Part shown: in pieces, positions 1-7,457 of the stretch
Position numbering within the stretch: the stretch's first letter is position 1
Layout: the number at the start of each line of letters is the position of its first letter
NCBI GenBank assembly: GCA_964607965.1
Contig: CAZSMH010000013.1
Span: forward strand, 1-29,745
Reading direction: 5' to 3'
Source: SZUA-584 sp964607965
Lineage (GTDB): Bacteria > Bacillota > Clostridia > Christensenellales > SZUA-584
DNA: 29,745 nt
Position numbers and translations under genes: made by a program
Notes under the pieces: model-generated
What the model saw: the letters and a program-made list of their open reading frames with translations, nothing else
Told to the model about the DNA's origin: nothing
Databases searched by the model: none

Positions 1-23
1 ATAATTAAAAAAATATAGTCTTA

Positions 24-1486
24 TCAATCGGCGATGGAAAACGCAATGTTGGTTGCATGGTCGGCGACACGCTCAAGCGTTGCTACCATATTGGTAAACA
101 CAACGCCAACTTGCGGATCGCAGAACTTGCTTTGCAGCCGCTCAATATGGTTATCAAGATATTGTTTCTTCATATCGTCAACTTCCTGTTCAAGCTTGTC
201 CACCTCGGCAAGAAGCGATTTATCGCGTTTTGCAAAAGCTTCAATGCTTTTTCGGAGAGTATCCAATGCCTTGTCCGTCATAGTGCGGAGCTCCGCGTCA
301 GCCTCATCGCTGAATTTAGACTTCCTTTCGGTAAGAGAAATCGAGAACTCGGCAATATTTTCGGCCAAGTCTCCTACGCGCTCCATATCAATTACTACGT
401 GATGCAGGCCGCCCAAAATCTTAAGGTCGTTTTCGGAAATCTCCATACCGCGGAACTCGATTAAATACTCCGTGATATGGTGAGTTAAGTAGTCTATCGT
501 TTTTTCCACCTCAAGTACGCGGTGCGCCTTTGACTCATTGCGGTCAAAAAATGCTTCCGTTGCACGCTGCATGTTATCGGCGGCTATATCGCCCATGCGC
601 TTTATTTCTTTTAATGACTGGCTTAATACGATGGCAGGTGTTTGTACAATGCGCGCATCAAGAAAAACCAGCCGCTTTTCCACCTCATCAGCAGAGCGTT
701 TTTCGGGTATTATGCGTTTTATTATCCTTACCATAAGAGGAGCAAACGGGAAAAGCAATGCGGCTACGCATAGATTAAACAACAAGTGAAAATTAGCGAT
801 TTGTCGCTCAGGATTATCTGGCGAGAGCGATTTAACAAACCCGGTAATATCGGGCAATACGGCCAGCACACCGATAAAAATCAGCACACCTATTATATTA
901 AACATCAAATGTATGCCTGCCGCGCGTTTTGAGTTCTGGCTTGTGCCAATGGAGGCAAGTATAGCCGTTATGCACGTACCTATATTCATACCAAGCAGTA
1001 CATAGGCGGAAGAGCTTAGATCAATAAGCCCAAGGCCGGCAAAAGTCTGCAGTATACCTATCGATGCGGAAGAACTTTGAATTACTGCCGTGAAAAGCGC
1101 GCCTGCGAGTATGCCTATAAGAGGATTGCTGAAATTAAGAAGAAGGTTTTGAAAGCCCGCATCGTCTTTAAGAGGGGCCATAGCATCGGACATAATCGCC
1201 ATGCCGACAAACAGTACGCCGAAACCAAGTATTATCTCGCCTATGCGTGATACTGTACGCTTTTTAATAAAAACGGTAAGAANNNNNNNNNNNNNNNNNN
1301 NNNNNNNNNNNNNNNNNNNNNNNNNNNNNNNNNNNNNNNNNNNNNNNNNNNNNNNNNNNNNNNNNNNNNNNNNNNNNNNNNNAGCCTGTCTCCGGCGGCG
1401 CGTTCGAGGCCTTCCGACATCATTTTCATACCGAAAAGGAACAAGGCAAGACCGCCCAGAAGCTTAAACGCGGCTAATAAATCCAT
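24..1486 (-). CDS. Na/Pi cotransporter family protein (NptA-like) with C-terminal PhoU domain, interrupted by assembly gap
   Basis: Probable sodium-dependent phosphate transporter or related exporter of the inner membrane. The start at 1486 (MDLLAAFKLLGG) has GGAGG seven bases upstream. The first 34 residues, ending GLERAAGDR, match the family N-terminus. The 100-N gap follows, then the same protein resumes (about LTVFIKKRTVSRIGEIILGF) and carries the second hallmark QSSSAS repeat in a hydrophobic stretch. From about 200 residues before the end it is a helical PhoU-like domain with E/D-rich repeats (RVGDLAENIAEF, ERVADHATNIAF). The first QSSSA motif must lie in the gap. The two parts are not in frame across exactly 100 Ns, so the Ns are a placeholder; family alignment from memory suggests roughly 200-250 bases are missing. 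It is not evidence of a broken gene. A promoter lies at 1534-1562. Divergent from the pyridoxamine kinase gene. Confidence 0.88.
1283..1382. other. Assembly gap (100 Ns)
   Basis: One hundred consecutive Ns, the conventional placeholder for a scaffold gap of unknown length. It removes the part of the Na/Pi cotransporter that should contain the first QSSSA motif. For the flanking coding parts to be in frame the true length must be 2 modulo 3, which 100 is not. Confidence 0.97.
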
Positions 1487-1533
1487 TCATTTTCCTCCAA
1501 TTAGAAAATAAAGCGATACCCGTACAGTAGATG

Positions 1534-1562
1534 ATTATACAGTAACATAATCCTTTTGTCAC
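1534..1562 (-). promoter_or_regulatory. Sigma-A-type promoter of the Na/Pi cotransporter gene
   Basis: Read on the minus strand: GTGACA, a 17-base spacer, then a perfect TATAAT. It lies about 48 bases upstream of the start codon at 1486. Confidence 0.6.
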
Positions 1563-1637
1563 CCGGTTTTTATTAAATTCCCTCTTGTTTTCTTTATGAT
1601 TTCAATGCCGCGGAAGCATTTTGCCCGTTGACTATAC

Positions 1638-1667
1638 TTGTATATTCATATTGACGTGATATATAAT
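1638..1667 (+). promoter_or_regulatory. Candidate promoter of the pyridoxamine kinase gene
   Basis: TTGTAT (1638-1643), 18-base spacer, TATAAT (1662-1667). It ends 28 bases before the GTG start, leaving room for a short leader with the AGGAG site. The region is very AT-rich, so chance matches are possible. Confidence 0.5.
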
Positions 1668-1695
1668 TAATTCATAAGTAAAAAGGAGAAACACT

Positions 1696-2538
1696 GTGCA
1701 AAGGGTAGCCGCTATTCACGATATATCCTGCTTAGGCAAATGTTCGCTTACAGCGGCGCTGCCCATTATTTCTGCGGCAGGCATTGAAGTTTGCGTTATT
1801 CCCACTGCGGTGCTTTCAACGCATACGGGTGGGTTTACAGGGTTTACATACCGCGATTTAACGGAGGACATACTGCCGATAGCAAAGCACTGGTCTACAC
1901 TGCCCATAGAGTTTGACGCAATATACACCGGTTTTTTAGGTTCTTTTGCCCAGCTTGATATAGTGGCGCAGGCAATAAAGCTGCTGCGCGGCAAGGACAC
2001 GTTGATAGTTGCAGACCCGGTTATGGCAGACAACGGAACTTTATATCAGACAATTCCCAAAGACTTTCCCGGCGGCATGAAAAAGCTTTGCGCAGATGCG
2101 GATATGATTGTGCCAAACATCACCGAAGCGGCACTTTTGCTCGAAGAGCCGTATAAAAAACGTCCGCATACCAAGGAGTATATTGAAAGCGTGTTGATGC
2201 GGCTTGCTATGCTCGGCCCGCGCTATGTTGTTTTAACGGGGGTTGGTTTTGACGATAAGCATATAGGCGCCGCAGCTTTCGACAAACGAAGCGGCCTTAT
2301 ATCATATGCTCTTTCCGACCATATGCCGGGGCTTTATCACGGCGCAGGAGACGTTTTCTCAAGCGCGCTGGTTGCAGCAAGCCTGCGCGGCTTTAGCTTA
2401 AAAAAGGCGGTGCGTACCGCAGTGGATTTTACGGCAGCCAGTATACGCCGTACACACAAAGCCGGTACGGATTTGCGCTTCGGCCTCAATTTCGAATACG
2501 ATTTGCCGAAGCTTACTAAAAAACTGGGCAAGCCATAA
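1696..2538 (+). CDS. Pyridoxamine/pyridoxal kinase (PdxK/PdxY-like, ribokinase superfamily)
   Basis: Phosphorylates B6 vitamers (pyridoxal, pyridoxamine, pyridoxine) with ATP in the cytoplasm, as part of PLP salvage. The 280 residues match the family length. The N-terminus (VAAIHDISCLGKCSLTAALP) is the substrate-binding start typical of this family. DPVMADNG, about one third in, is the usual anion/Mg region, and the HGAGD motif with the catalytic Asp at residue 219 is clear. It starts with GTG at 1696, preceded by AAAGGAG at a good distance. It is monocistronic as far as seen, divergent from the phosphate transporter. Which vitamer it prefers cannot be read from the sequence; a hydroxymethylpyrimidine kinase is less likely given the N-terminal motif. 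Confidence 0.9.
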   Translation: MQRVAAIHDISCLGKCSLTAALPIISAAGIEVCVIPTAVLSTHTGGFTGFTYRDLTEDILPIAKHWSTLPIEFDAIYTGFLGSFAQLDIVAQAIKLLRGKDTLIVADPVMADNGTLYQTIPKDFPGGMKKLCADADMIVPNITEAALLLEEPYKKRPHTKEYIESVLMRLAMLGPRYVVLTGVGFDDKHIGAAAFDKRSGLISYALSDHMPGLYHGAGDVFSSALVAASLRGFSLKKAVRTAVDFTAASIRRTHKAGTDLRFGLNFEYDLPKLTKKLGKP

Positions 2539-2554
2539 CATTTTGATTTAAATA

Positions 2555-2932
2555 CTAACGCCTTTTAAAGGCGGAATTACGCGGCGTTAATCTGCAGCAT
2601 ACCAAGCCGCATTTGCAGCAGCGCCGATTGTTAAACCCGTCCGCAGCACCGCGGCTGTGCCCGTAAGCTGCGGCATATCCGCTGATAACACCATGCTTTT
2701 TTGCGGATCGCCTTGCGGCAATGTTTGCTGTATTCCTGATTGCCGGATTGCCAACCCGGCTGCCTTCGCGTTTTACGGGCTTGCTGGTTATCATATCCGC
2801 CGCATTGAGTATAGCCGTTGTTAACATTTGAACGGTGGATTTGTTTTCAGATTGCGCAGTAAGCGCGGCTTTAGGTTTCCCTCCGAAATCAAAAAGCTGC
2901 GCCGGCATCATTTTTAAAGAATTATTCATCAT
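2555..2932 (-). CDS. Hypothetical small protein, doubtful and possibly frameshifted
   Basis: A 125-residue frame starting at ATG 2932 behind GGTGAT. I recognise no family. The N-terminal 70 residues (MMNNSLKMMPAQLFDFGG...) look like protein, but the C-terminal part becomes Cys/Arg-rich and unlike its neighbours. In the +1 frame, 2587-2772 is open and reads as a plausible C-terminus (SADMPQLTGTAAVLRTG then LTIGAAANAAWYAAD, stop at 2587). A single-base indel, perhaps at the six-A run near 2698-2703, would join the two. The region may therefore be a pseudogene, a sequencing error, or not coding at all. If it is not a gene, 2539-3020 is a 480-base intergenic stretch whose only other visible structure is a short palindrome (CGCCTTT-T-AAAGGCG) just after the kinase. 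Confidence 0.3.
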   Translation of the reverse strand: MMNNSLKMMPAQLFDFGGKPKAALTAQSENKSTVQMLTTAILNAADMITSKPVKREGSRVGNPAIRNTANIAARRSAKKHGVISGYAAAYGHSRGAADGFNNRRCCKCGLVCCRLTPRNSAFKRR

Positions 2933-3020
2933 ATCACCAAAATAGTCTTTTTGTATTCAGTATATGCTTGAATCATAGTATTTGTACGGCATAGCAGTAT
3001 GGCGTTAAAATTTTTGCCGC

Positions 3021-3767
3021 TTAAAATGGGCGCAATGAGTGTTGCGCCAAAAAATCTCTGCTGTTCCCAATTCGCGCAAAATAACCGTCGTGCTTGTAAA
3101 CCGCCAGCTCGTCAATAGCGGTAAGCTTTTTGAGCAGCGTGCCTTCAATCGCACAGCGTTTATCATCGCTTAAAAAAGCAAATACGGCCTTGTTCAGCAC
3201 AAAAAGCCCTGCGTTGGCAGTAAGCGAAAGCACAGGTTTTTCCCGAAACGCCGTTGCAACACCGGATTTTACCGTGAGTATACCTAAACTGCTCTTGTAA
3301 TCAACGCCCGCAGCGGTTGCCATGCGGTCCATTCTTTTGTGATATTCTAAAAATTTATCTATGCGCACGTTTCCCAGGCTGTCGCCGTAAGTCAGTAAAA
3401 ACGGGTCGGAGGACACATGCTTTTCCACAAGTTTTAAGCGCGCGCCTGTTTGCGTATCCGCACCGGTATCAATGAACGCGATGTTCCATCCGATGCTGTC
3501 AAAACCGTTTAAAAACTCGACACGGTTATCGGCCAATGATATCTTATAGTCGTTGTTGTTGACCGTATAATTGTTGAAATACGCGCGTATCATGTCGCCC
3601 TTTAAACCAAGCGCCAAAATAAAATTATTGATGCCATAGCGGCTTAAGGAATTTAAAACATGCCATATCAAAGGTTTGCCGTTAATATCAATCAGCGGCT
3701 TTGGAATGCTGTGCATTGTATTTTTACGGCTTTCGCCTCGTCCGCCGCATAGTATTACCGCCTCCAT
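3021..3767 (-). CDS. Sugar-1-phosphate nucleotidyltransferase (glucose-1-phosphate cytidylyltransferase-like)
   Basis: Member of the NTP_transferase family, closest in feel to RfbF, which makes CDP-glucose from CTP and glucose-1-phosphate. Supporting motifs are MEAVILCGG at the N-terminus, PKPLIDINGKPLIWH, YGINNFILALG, FIDTGADTQTGARLK and LLTYGDSLGN, in RfbF order. The start is taken at 3767 rather than the longer frame at 3821, because AGGGGGA sits just before this ATG and the protein then begins at the Rossmann strand, as relatives do. Length is 248 residues. Odd feature: the usual GGxGxR signature reads GGRGESR, with Ser at the Arg position and Arg one residue later, and Ile instead of Lys before PKP. 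No partner genes (CDP-glucose dehydratase, glycosyltransferases) are nearby, so the substrate is uncertain. Confidence 0.8.
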   Translation of the reverse strand: MEAVILCGGRGESRKNTMHSIPKPLIDINGKPLIWHVLNSLSRYGINNFILALGLKGDMIRAYFNNYTVNNNDYKISLADNRVEFLNGFDSIGWNIAFIDTGADTQTGARLKLVEKHVSSDPFLLTYGDSLGNVRIDKFLEYHKRMDRMATAAGVDYKSSLGILTVKSGVATAFREKPVLSLTANAGLFVLNKAVFAFLSDDKRCAIEGTLLKKLTAIDELAVYKHDGYFARIGNSRDFLAQHSLRPF

Positions 3768-3832
3768 ATCCGTTCCCCCTGTTTTAGTATTTAAAAGATG
3801 ACATGACGGCTTTTTCAGCACGTCTATAGGAT

Positions 3833-3861
3833 ATGATATGTTATGTATATAAATATGTGAA
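3833..3861 (-). promoter_or_regulatory. Candidate promoter of the nucleotidyltransferase gene
   Basis: Minus strand: TTCACA, 17-base spacer, TATCAT. It lies in a very AT-rich divergent region upstream of 3767, so it is only moderately specific. Confidence 0.35.
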
Positions 3862-3914
3862 TATATATAAGTATTTGCGATTTATAATCAGGAGAAATTT
3901 TTTTTATGGACATA

Positions 3915-3943
3915 TTGACAAAGAAAGTTAGCCGTGATAAACT
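3915..3943 (+). promoter_or_regulatory. Promoter of the feo operon
   Basis: Perfect -35 TTGACA (3915-3920), 17-base spacer, -10 TAAACT (3938-3943). The spacer contains GTTAGC (3927-3932), a half-site of the dyad just downstream. The predicted start of transcription falls at about 3950, on that dyad, which argues that the feoA start is the downstream ATG at 3987. Confidence 0.6.
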
Positions 3944-3949
3944 TACATT

Positions 3950-3965
3950 GTTAGCGGGAGCTAAC
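3950..3965 (+). promoter_or_regulatory. Operator-like dyad before feoA
   Basis: GTTAGC-GGGA-GCTAAC, a perfect 6+6 inverted repeat with a 4-base centre, at the predicted transcription start. The core TTAGC-N4-GCTAA recurs before feoB at 4223-4236. Likely the binding site of an iron-responsive repressor (DtxR/IdeR or Fur class); the half-site is reminiscent of DtxR-family sites, but which regulator binds is inference. Confidence 0.6.
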
Positions 3966-3986
3966 CATTTGATTCGGAGGGGTAAC

Positions 3987-4205
3987 ATGACACTTAAGCA
4001 GGTGCCTTGCGGGGCAGAAGTAAAGGTCTTAAAACTGAATGGCAAAGGTGCGATGCGCCGCCGTATAATGGATATGGGCTTAACAAGGGGTGCCAGAGTT
4101 TGCATGCGCAAAGTTGCTCCTTTGGGCGATCCTATTGAAGTTTCGGTGCGCGGATATTCTCTTTCAATAAGAAAAGAAGATGCTGCGAATATAATAGTTG
4201 AATAA
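3987..4205 (+). CDS. feoA: Ferrous iron transport protein FeoA
   Basis: Small SH3-like cytoplasmic protein that works with FeoB in Fe(II) uptake. It is 72 residues, the usual FeoA length, starting MTLKQVPCGAEVKV and carrying the family hallmark RRRIMDMGLTRGARV and the end VRGYSLSIRKEDAANIIV. The start at 3987 has GGAGGGG at 3976-3982. An in-frame ATG at 3906 would add 27 residues unlike FeoA and would place the promoter and operator inside the gene, so it is rejected. FeoB follows 51 bases later. Regulation by iron through the dyad at 3950 is likely. Confidence 0.92.
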   Translation: MTLKQVPCGAEVKVLKLNGKGAMRRRIMDMGLTRGARVCMRKVAPLGDPIEVSVRGYSLSIRKEDAANIIVE

Positions 4206-4222
4206 TTTTTTTACGGTTAAAA

Positions 4223-4236
4223 TTAGCCAAAGCTAA
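4223..4236 (+). promoter_or_regulatory. Second operator-like dyad, between feoA and feoB
   Basis: TTAGC-CAAA-GCTAA, with the same half-sites and the same 4-base spacing as the dyad before feoA, placed 21 bases ahead of the feoB start. It could be a second repressor site controlling feoB alone, or a roadblock or RNA hairpin inside the operon. No good promoter is visible right beside it. Confidence 0.5.
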
Positions 4237-4256
4237 CAAAATGTGAGGAGATACTT

Positions 4257-6410
4257 ATGTCGCTAAAGATAGCGCTTGCAGGGAATCCCAACAGCGGCAA
4301 AACAACACTATTTAATTCTTTAACAGGCAGCGCGCAGTATGTGGGCAACTGGCCGGGGGTTACGGTAGAAAAAAAAGAAGGACAGATTATCGGCATAAAT
4401 ACAGATGCTACGCTTGTTGATTTGCCGGGCATATATTCGCTTTCACCTTATTCCCTTGAAGAAATAATCGCGCGGGATTACATAATAAACGAAAAGCCCG
4501 ACATTATCATAAGCATAGTAGACGCATCCAATCTTGAGCGGAACCTTTATCTTACAACACAGATTATAGAGCTTGGCGTTCCTGTGGTAGTTGCGCTTAA
4601 TATGATGGATATAGTACAAAAACGCGGAGATTTGATTGACATTGCCGCGCTGCAGAAAGCAGTAAACTGCCCTGTGATACCGGTAGCGGCAGTATCCTCA
4701 AAGGGTTTGGAAGCTCTTGCCCAAATAGTGACCGAAAAGCTTGAAAAGCCTAAGCCGCTGCTTTTTTCGGAAGATATTGAGAAAGCGCTTATTGACATAT
4801 GCCGTATAATAAAGAATGTCGGTTCGCTTGACGGGTACGATAAGCGCTGGCTGTCGGTAAAGCTTTTTGAACGCGACGCCGATATATACAAAATCTTGCC
4901 GGAAGAAATACGCGGCAGTATAGAACCTGTTATAAAGGCCGCGGAAGATAAATATGATGACGATTCGGAAAGCATAATAATAAACGAGCGGTACGATAGA
5001 ATTGCGGCGATGCTTAGCGGCATTTACAAAAAAGCGTGTCCCAAAACATCCGTGTCAGAAAAAATAGACAAGGTTATGACAAACCGGGTGCTTGCGCTGC
5101 CGTTATTCTTTATTATTATGTGGGGCGTATATTTTATTTCTGTTCAGACTGCGGGTAAACTGACAATTGGCTGGATGGAGCAGATAATAGAATGGTTTTC
5201 TGCAGGCGCGGAAACACTGCTTGCCTCGTTAGGGGCATCCGAATGGACTGTAAGCCTTATATCCGGCGGAATTATCAGCGGCGTCGGCGCGGTGCTTGTG
5301 TTTGTGCCGCAGCTTATGATACTTTACTTTTTTCTCTCCATACTGGAAGACAGCGGGTACATGGCGCGTGTAGCGTTCATTATGGACCGCATATTCCGCC
5401 GTTTCGGGCTTTCCGGAAAATCGTTTATACCCATGATTATAGGCACCGGGTGTACAGTTCCCGGCATTATGGCTTCGCGCACAATAGAAAGCGAGAGCGA
5501 CAGAAGGATGACGATAATATTGACTCCGTTTATACCGTGCGGAGCTAAATTGCCGGTGTTTGCGATGTTTACGGCCATGGTTTTTGCAAACGCAGCGTGG
5601 GTCGGGCCTTCGATGTATATTGTGGGGATAGTAATGGTGATATTGTCCGGGCTTTTGCTGAAACGTACAAAGCCGTTCTCGGGAAAGACCGCTCCTTTCG
5701 TTATGGAACTGCCGGAATACAGGCTGCCCCGTATAAACAATATGGCAAAAAACATTTGGGATAAAACGAAATCGTTTATAATAAAAGCCGGAACAGTTAT
5801 ATTTGCCGCGAGTGCCGTTATATGGTTTTTAAGATCTTTTTCTTTCTCGCTGGAATACTTGGGAGAAGGCGGTATAGGACAGAGCATGCTGGCAGGTCTC
5901 GGGCGTATAGTTGCACCGTTGTTCGAGCCGCTCGGCTTCGGGCAGTGGCCGTATGCGGTGGCAACGGTGTCGGGTATGGTTGCAAAAGAGATGGTGGTGT
6001 CTTCTTTCGCCGTGCTGGAACCTGTCGGCATATACTTTACGCCTGTCAGCGCGTACGCGTTTATGGTATTCACGCTTCTTGCGGCGCCGTGTATCGCGGC
6101 AATAGGGGCAATAAAGCGCGAGATGGGCAGTATAAAGTGGACGCTGTTCGCAGTATTATATCAGACAGGGCTTGCATATTTTATTGCACTTCTTATCAAC
6201 CAGGCCGGCAGGCTGCTTTTTGCGGACGCAAAGGCCGAACGATTTATATTTGCCGGCGTTTCGGCGGAGGCAGGACAAGCAGTTTCGCTTTTGGAAAACC
6301 CCATGATTTACATAATAGCTGCGGCGGCCGTATTGTTTGTTATACTGGCGGTTAAAAAAAGCCAAAGGAAACCGCTTGCGGCGGAGAACTGGCTTAAAGG
6401 AGGCAAGTAA
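4257..6410 (+). CDS. feoB: Ferrous iron transport protein FeoB
   Basis: Inner-membrane Fe(II) transporter with an N-terminal GTPase domain. G1 GNPNSGKT is at residues 9-16, G3 DLPG at 55-58, G4 NMMD at 115-118 and G5 around AAVSSKG, followed by the helical GDI-like segment. From about residue 275 the membrane part begins (NRVLALPLFFIIMWGVYF), with the two Gate domains and the conserved segments GTGCTVPGIMASRTIES and LTPFIPCGAKLPVFAMF, whose cysteines are implicated in iron passage in this family. Its 717 residues are normal. The ATG at 4257 follows GAGGAG. The Cys-rich membrane peptide follows one base after the stop, so the three genes form one operon. Confidence 0.96.
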   Translation: MSLKIALAGNPNSGKTTLFNSLTGSAQYVGNWPGVTVEKKEGQIIGINTDATLVDLPGIYSLSPYSLEEIIARDYIINEKPDIIISIVDASNLERNLYLTTQIIELGVPVVVALNMMDIVQKRGDLIDIAALQKAVNCPVIPVAAVSSKGLEALAQIVTEKLEKPKPLLFSEDIEKALIDICRIIKNVGSLDGYDKRWLSVKLFERDADIYKILPEEIRGSIEPVIKAAEDKYDDDSESIIINERYDRIAAMLSGIYKKACPKTSVSEKIDKVMTNRVLALPLFFIIMWGVYFISVQTAGKLTIGWMEQIIEWFSAGAETLLASLGASEWTVSLISGGIISGVGAVLVFVPQLMILYFFLSILEDSGYMARVAFIMDRIFRRFGLSGKSFIPMIIGTGCTVPGIMASRTIESESDRRMTIILTPFIPCGAKLPVFAMFTAMVFANAAWVGPSMYIVGIVMVILSGLLLKRTKPFSGKTAPFVMELPEYRLPRINNMAKNIWDKTKSFIIKAGTVIFAASAVIWFLRSFSFSLEYLGEGGIGQSMLAGLGRIVAPLFEPLGFGQWPYAVATVSGMVAKEMVVSSFAVLEPVGIYFTPVSAYAFMVFTLLAAPCIAAIGAIKREMGSIKWTLFAVLYQTGLAYFIALLINQAGRLLFADAKAERFIFAGVSAEAGQAVSLLENPMIYIIAAAAVLFVILAVKKSQRKPLAAENWLKGGK

Positions 6411-6411
6411 C

Positions 6412-6552
6412 ATGATTGATTTAATAGCGGCAGGTGCCGTAATACTGATAATCGTTATTATAATTGCGCGCTCTGTAAAACGGGGCGGAAAATGCGGCGG
6501 CGGGTGCGCCGGGTGCTCAGGCTGCGGCACAAACCCGGACAGTATGCGGTAA
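6412..6552 (+). CDS. FeoB-associated Cys-rich membrane protein
   Basis: A 46-residue protein with one N-terminal membrane helix (LIAAGAVILIIVIIIA), a short basic stretch (RSVKRGGK) and a Gly/Cys tail with four cysteines (CGGGCAGCSGC). This architecture is that of the FeoB-associated Cys-rich family, which takes the place of FeoC in many Firmicutes. The role is unproven; binding or handing on Fe(II) on the cytoplasmic side is the common guess. The start at 6412 is set by GGAGGCAAG at the end of feoB. A longer in-frame start inside feoB (6337) is not credible. It ends the operon and meets the next gene tail to tail. Confidence 0.87.
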   Translation: MIDLIAAGAVILIIVIIIARSVKRGGKCGGGCAGCSGCGTNPDSMR

Positions 6553-6561
6553 ATGTAGTAT

Positions 6562-6807
6562 TTACTTATTTAACGTATCCAGCTTTTTTTGTAATTCCTC
6601 AATTTCCTTCATTATTTTATTTTTTTCCTCTTCCCTTTGCTGAAAAAATAAGTCAGTATCGGCTATGGCCGACAGAGTTTCGCCAAACACAGAAATCCAT
6701 CCTCCTATCACCGATGCTTTTTCAGGGTCGTTTACTGATTTTTGCGTGCATATGGCAAACAGCGGAATCAATAATGCAATATCTTTGCCGTCGAATGAAT
6801 ATCCCAT
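6562..6807 (-). CDS. Hypothetical protein with C-terminal coiled coil
   Basis: 81 residues. The ATG at 6807 has a strong AGGAGGG site six bases upstream, so it is probably a real gene. The first 60 residues contain hydrophobic patches (IALLIPLFAICTQ, VIGGWISVFGETLSAIAD) that are not clearly membrane helices. The last 25 (REEEKNKIMKEIEELQKKL) form a charged heptad-like coiled coil. I recognise no family. It converges on the feo operon and diverges from the lipoprotein gene. Confidence 0.6.
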   Translation of the reverse strand: MGYSFDGKDIALLIPLFAICTQKSVNDPEKASVIGGWISVFGETLSAIADTDLFFQQREEEKNKIMKEIEELQKKLDTLNK

Positions 6808-6911
6808 TTATGCCCTCCTAAAAATATTCTATGATTGCTGATAGTTTTGGTGTCGTTCATTTATGATTATTTCATAAAGCGCATATAAACGTATTATCCG
6901 AAAGCCGTATC

Positions 6912-6935
6912 TTGATATCCCTGTGTGCATATCAA
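6912..6935 (+). promoter_or_regulatory. Inverted repeat upstream of the lipoprotein gene
   Basis: TTGATAT, ten bases, ATATCAA: a perfect 7+7 dyad ending 19 bases before the start codon. It may be an operator or leader hairpin. The left arm could also serve as a -35 (TTGATA), but no convincing -10 is seen at the right distance. Confidence 0.3.
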
Positions 6936-6954
6936 TTAACATGGGGGGATGGGT

Positions 6955-7455
6955 ATGAAAAAGATTATAATAGGCGCTGTTGTGCTGACGCTTGCGATTT
7001 TAAGCGGCTGCGCAGCAAATGTATCCGATAAGGAATCACAGCTTAACACCAGGGTTAAACTGCTGGAAGAGGCTATGCAAAACGTAGGGGTGTGCAGCCA
7101 CGGTGAAGCGGTAACCGTATGGACAAAAGGGCTTATAAAGCGCAGCGCGGCAATGCAATATAGCGTTATGGATGATTCGCTTAAAAAGGAGTACGCAAAG
7201 TCGCTGCAAAAAACCGCACCTAACTGGGTAACCGGCGTATCAAGCCCCTGGGTAAGCGGCTGTACAGTATCGGAAATAAGCAAAAGTGAGGGCGGGCAGT
7301 TTATTTACACGCTTACGGTATACACACAATCATCGGCAGGCTCCGGCGGGGAATACACAGCGGTTCTCGCAATCAAGCAGAACGGAGATTTTTGGCAGAT
7401 AGGCGGCATATGCACCGATGAAGAGCTTTTTGCTTATACCGGATTTATCGAATAG
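6955..7455 (+). CDS. Predicted lipoprotein of unknown function
   Basis: 166 residues. The N-terminus MKKIIIGAVVLTLAILSGC is a signal peptide ending in a clear lipobox (LSGC), so the mature protein should be lipid-anchored at Cys19 on the outer face of the membrane. A short heptad-like helix follows (ESQLNTRVKLLEEAMQNVG). The remainder reads like a small alpha/beta fold, with the end FWQIGGICTDEELF resembling NTF2-like or DUF4878-type lipoproteins; that is only an impression. The ATG at 6955 is preferred over 6949 because the GGGGGG site lies directly against the earlier one. It converges with the DUF3298 gene, two bases separating the stops. Confidence 0.75.
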   Translation: MKKIIIGAVVLTLAILSGCAANVSDKESQLNTRVKLLEEAMQNVGVCSHGEAVTVWTKGLIKRSAAMQYSVMDDSLKKEYAKSLQKTAPNWVTGVSSPWVSGCTVSEISKSEGGQFIYTLTVYTQSSAGSGGEYTAVLAIKQNGDFWQIGGICTDEELFAYTGFIE

Positions 7456-7457
7456 CT

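Noticed and set aside
1201..1467. Plus-strand frame running through the N gap
   Set aside because: It exists only because Ns carry no stops; the minus strand encodes the phosphate transporter.
2690..2705. A AAA AAG slippery heptamer as programmed -1 frameshift in the small ORF
   Set aside because: The -1 frame closes soon after; the plausible continuation is in the +1 frame, so a simple indel or no gene is more likely.
3906..3986. 27-residue N-terminal extension of FeoA
   Set aside because: It would contain the TTGACA promoter and the dyad, is unlike FeoA, and the ATG at 3987 has GGAGGGG just upstream.
5324..6073. Long open frame opposite feoB
   Set aside because: It lies wholly within a well-conserved FeoB coding region on the other strand, with no RBS and no recognisable protein; similar shadows opposite tex, ThrRS and the GH18 gene were also dismissed.
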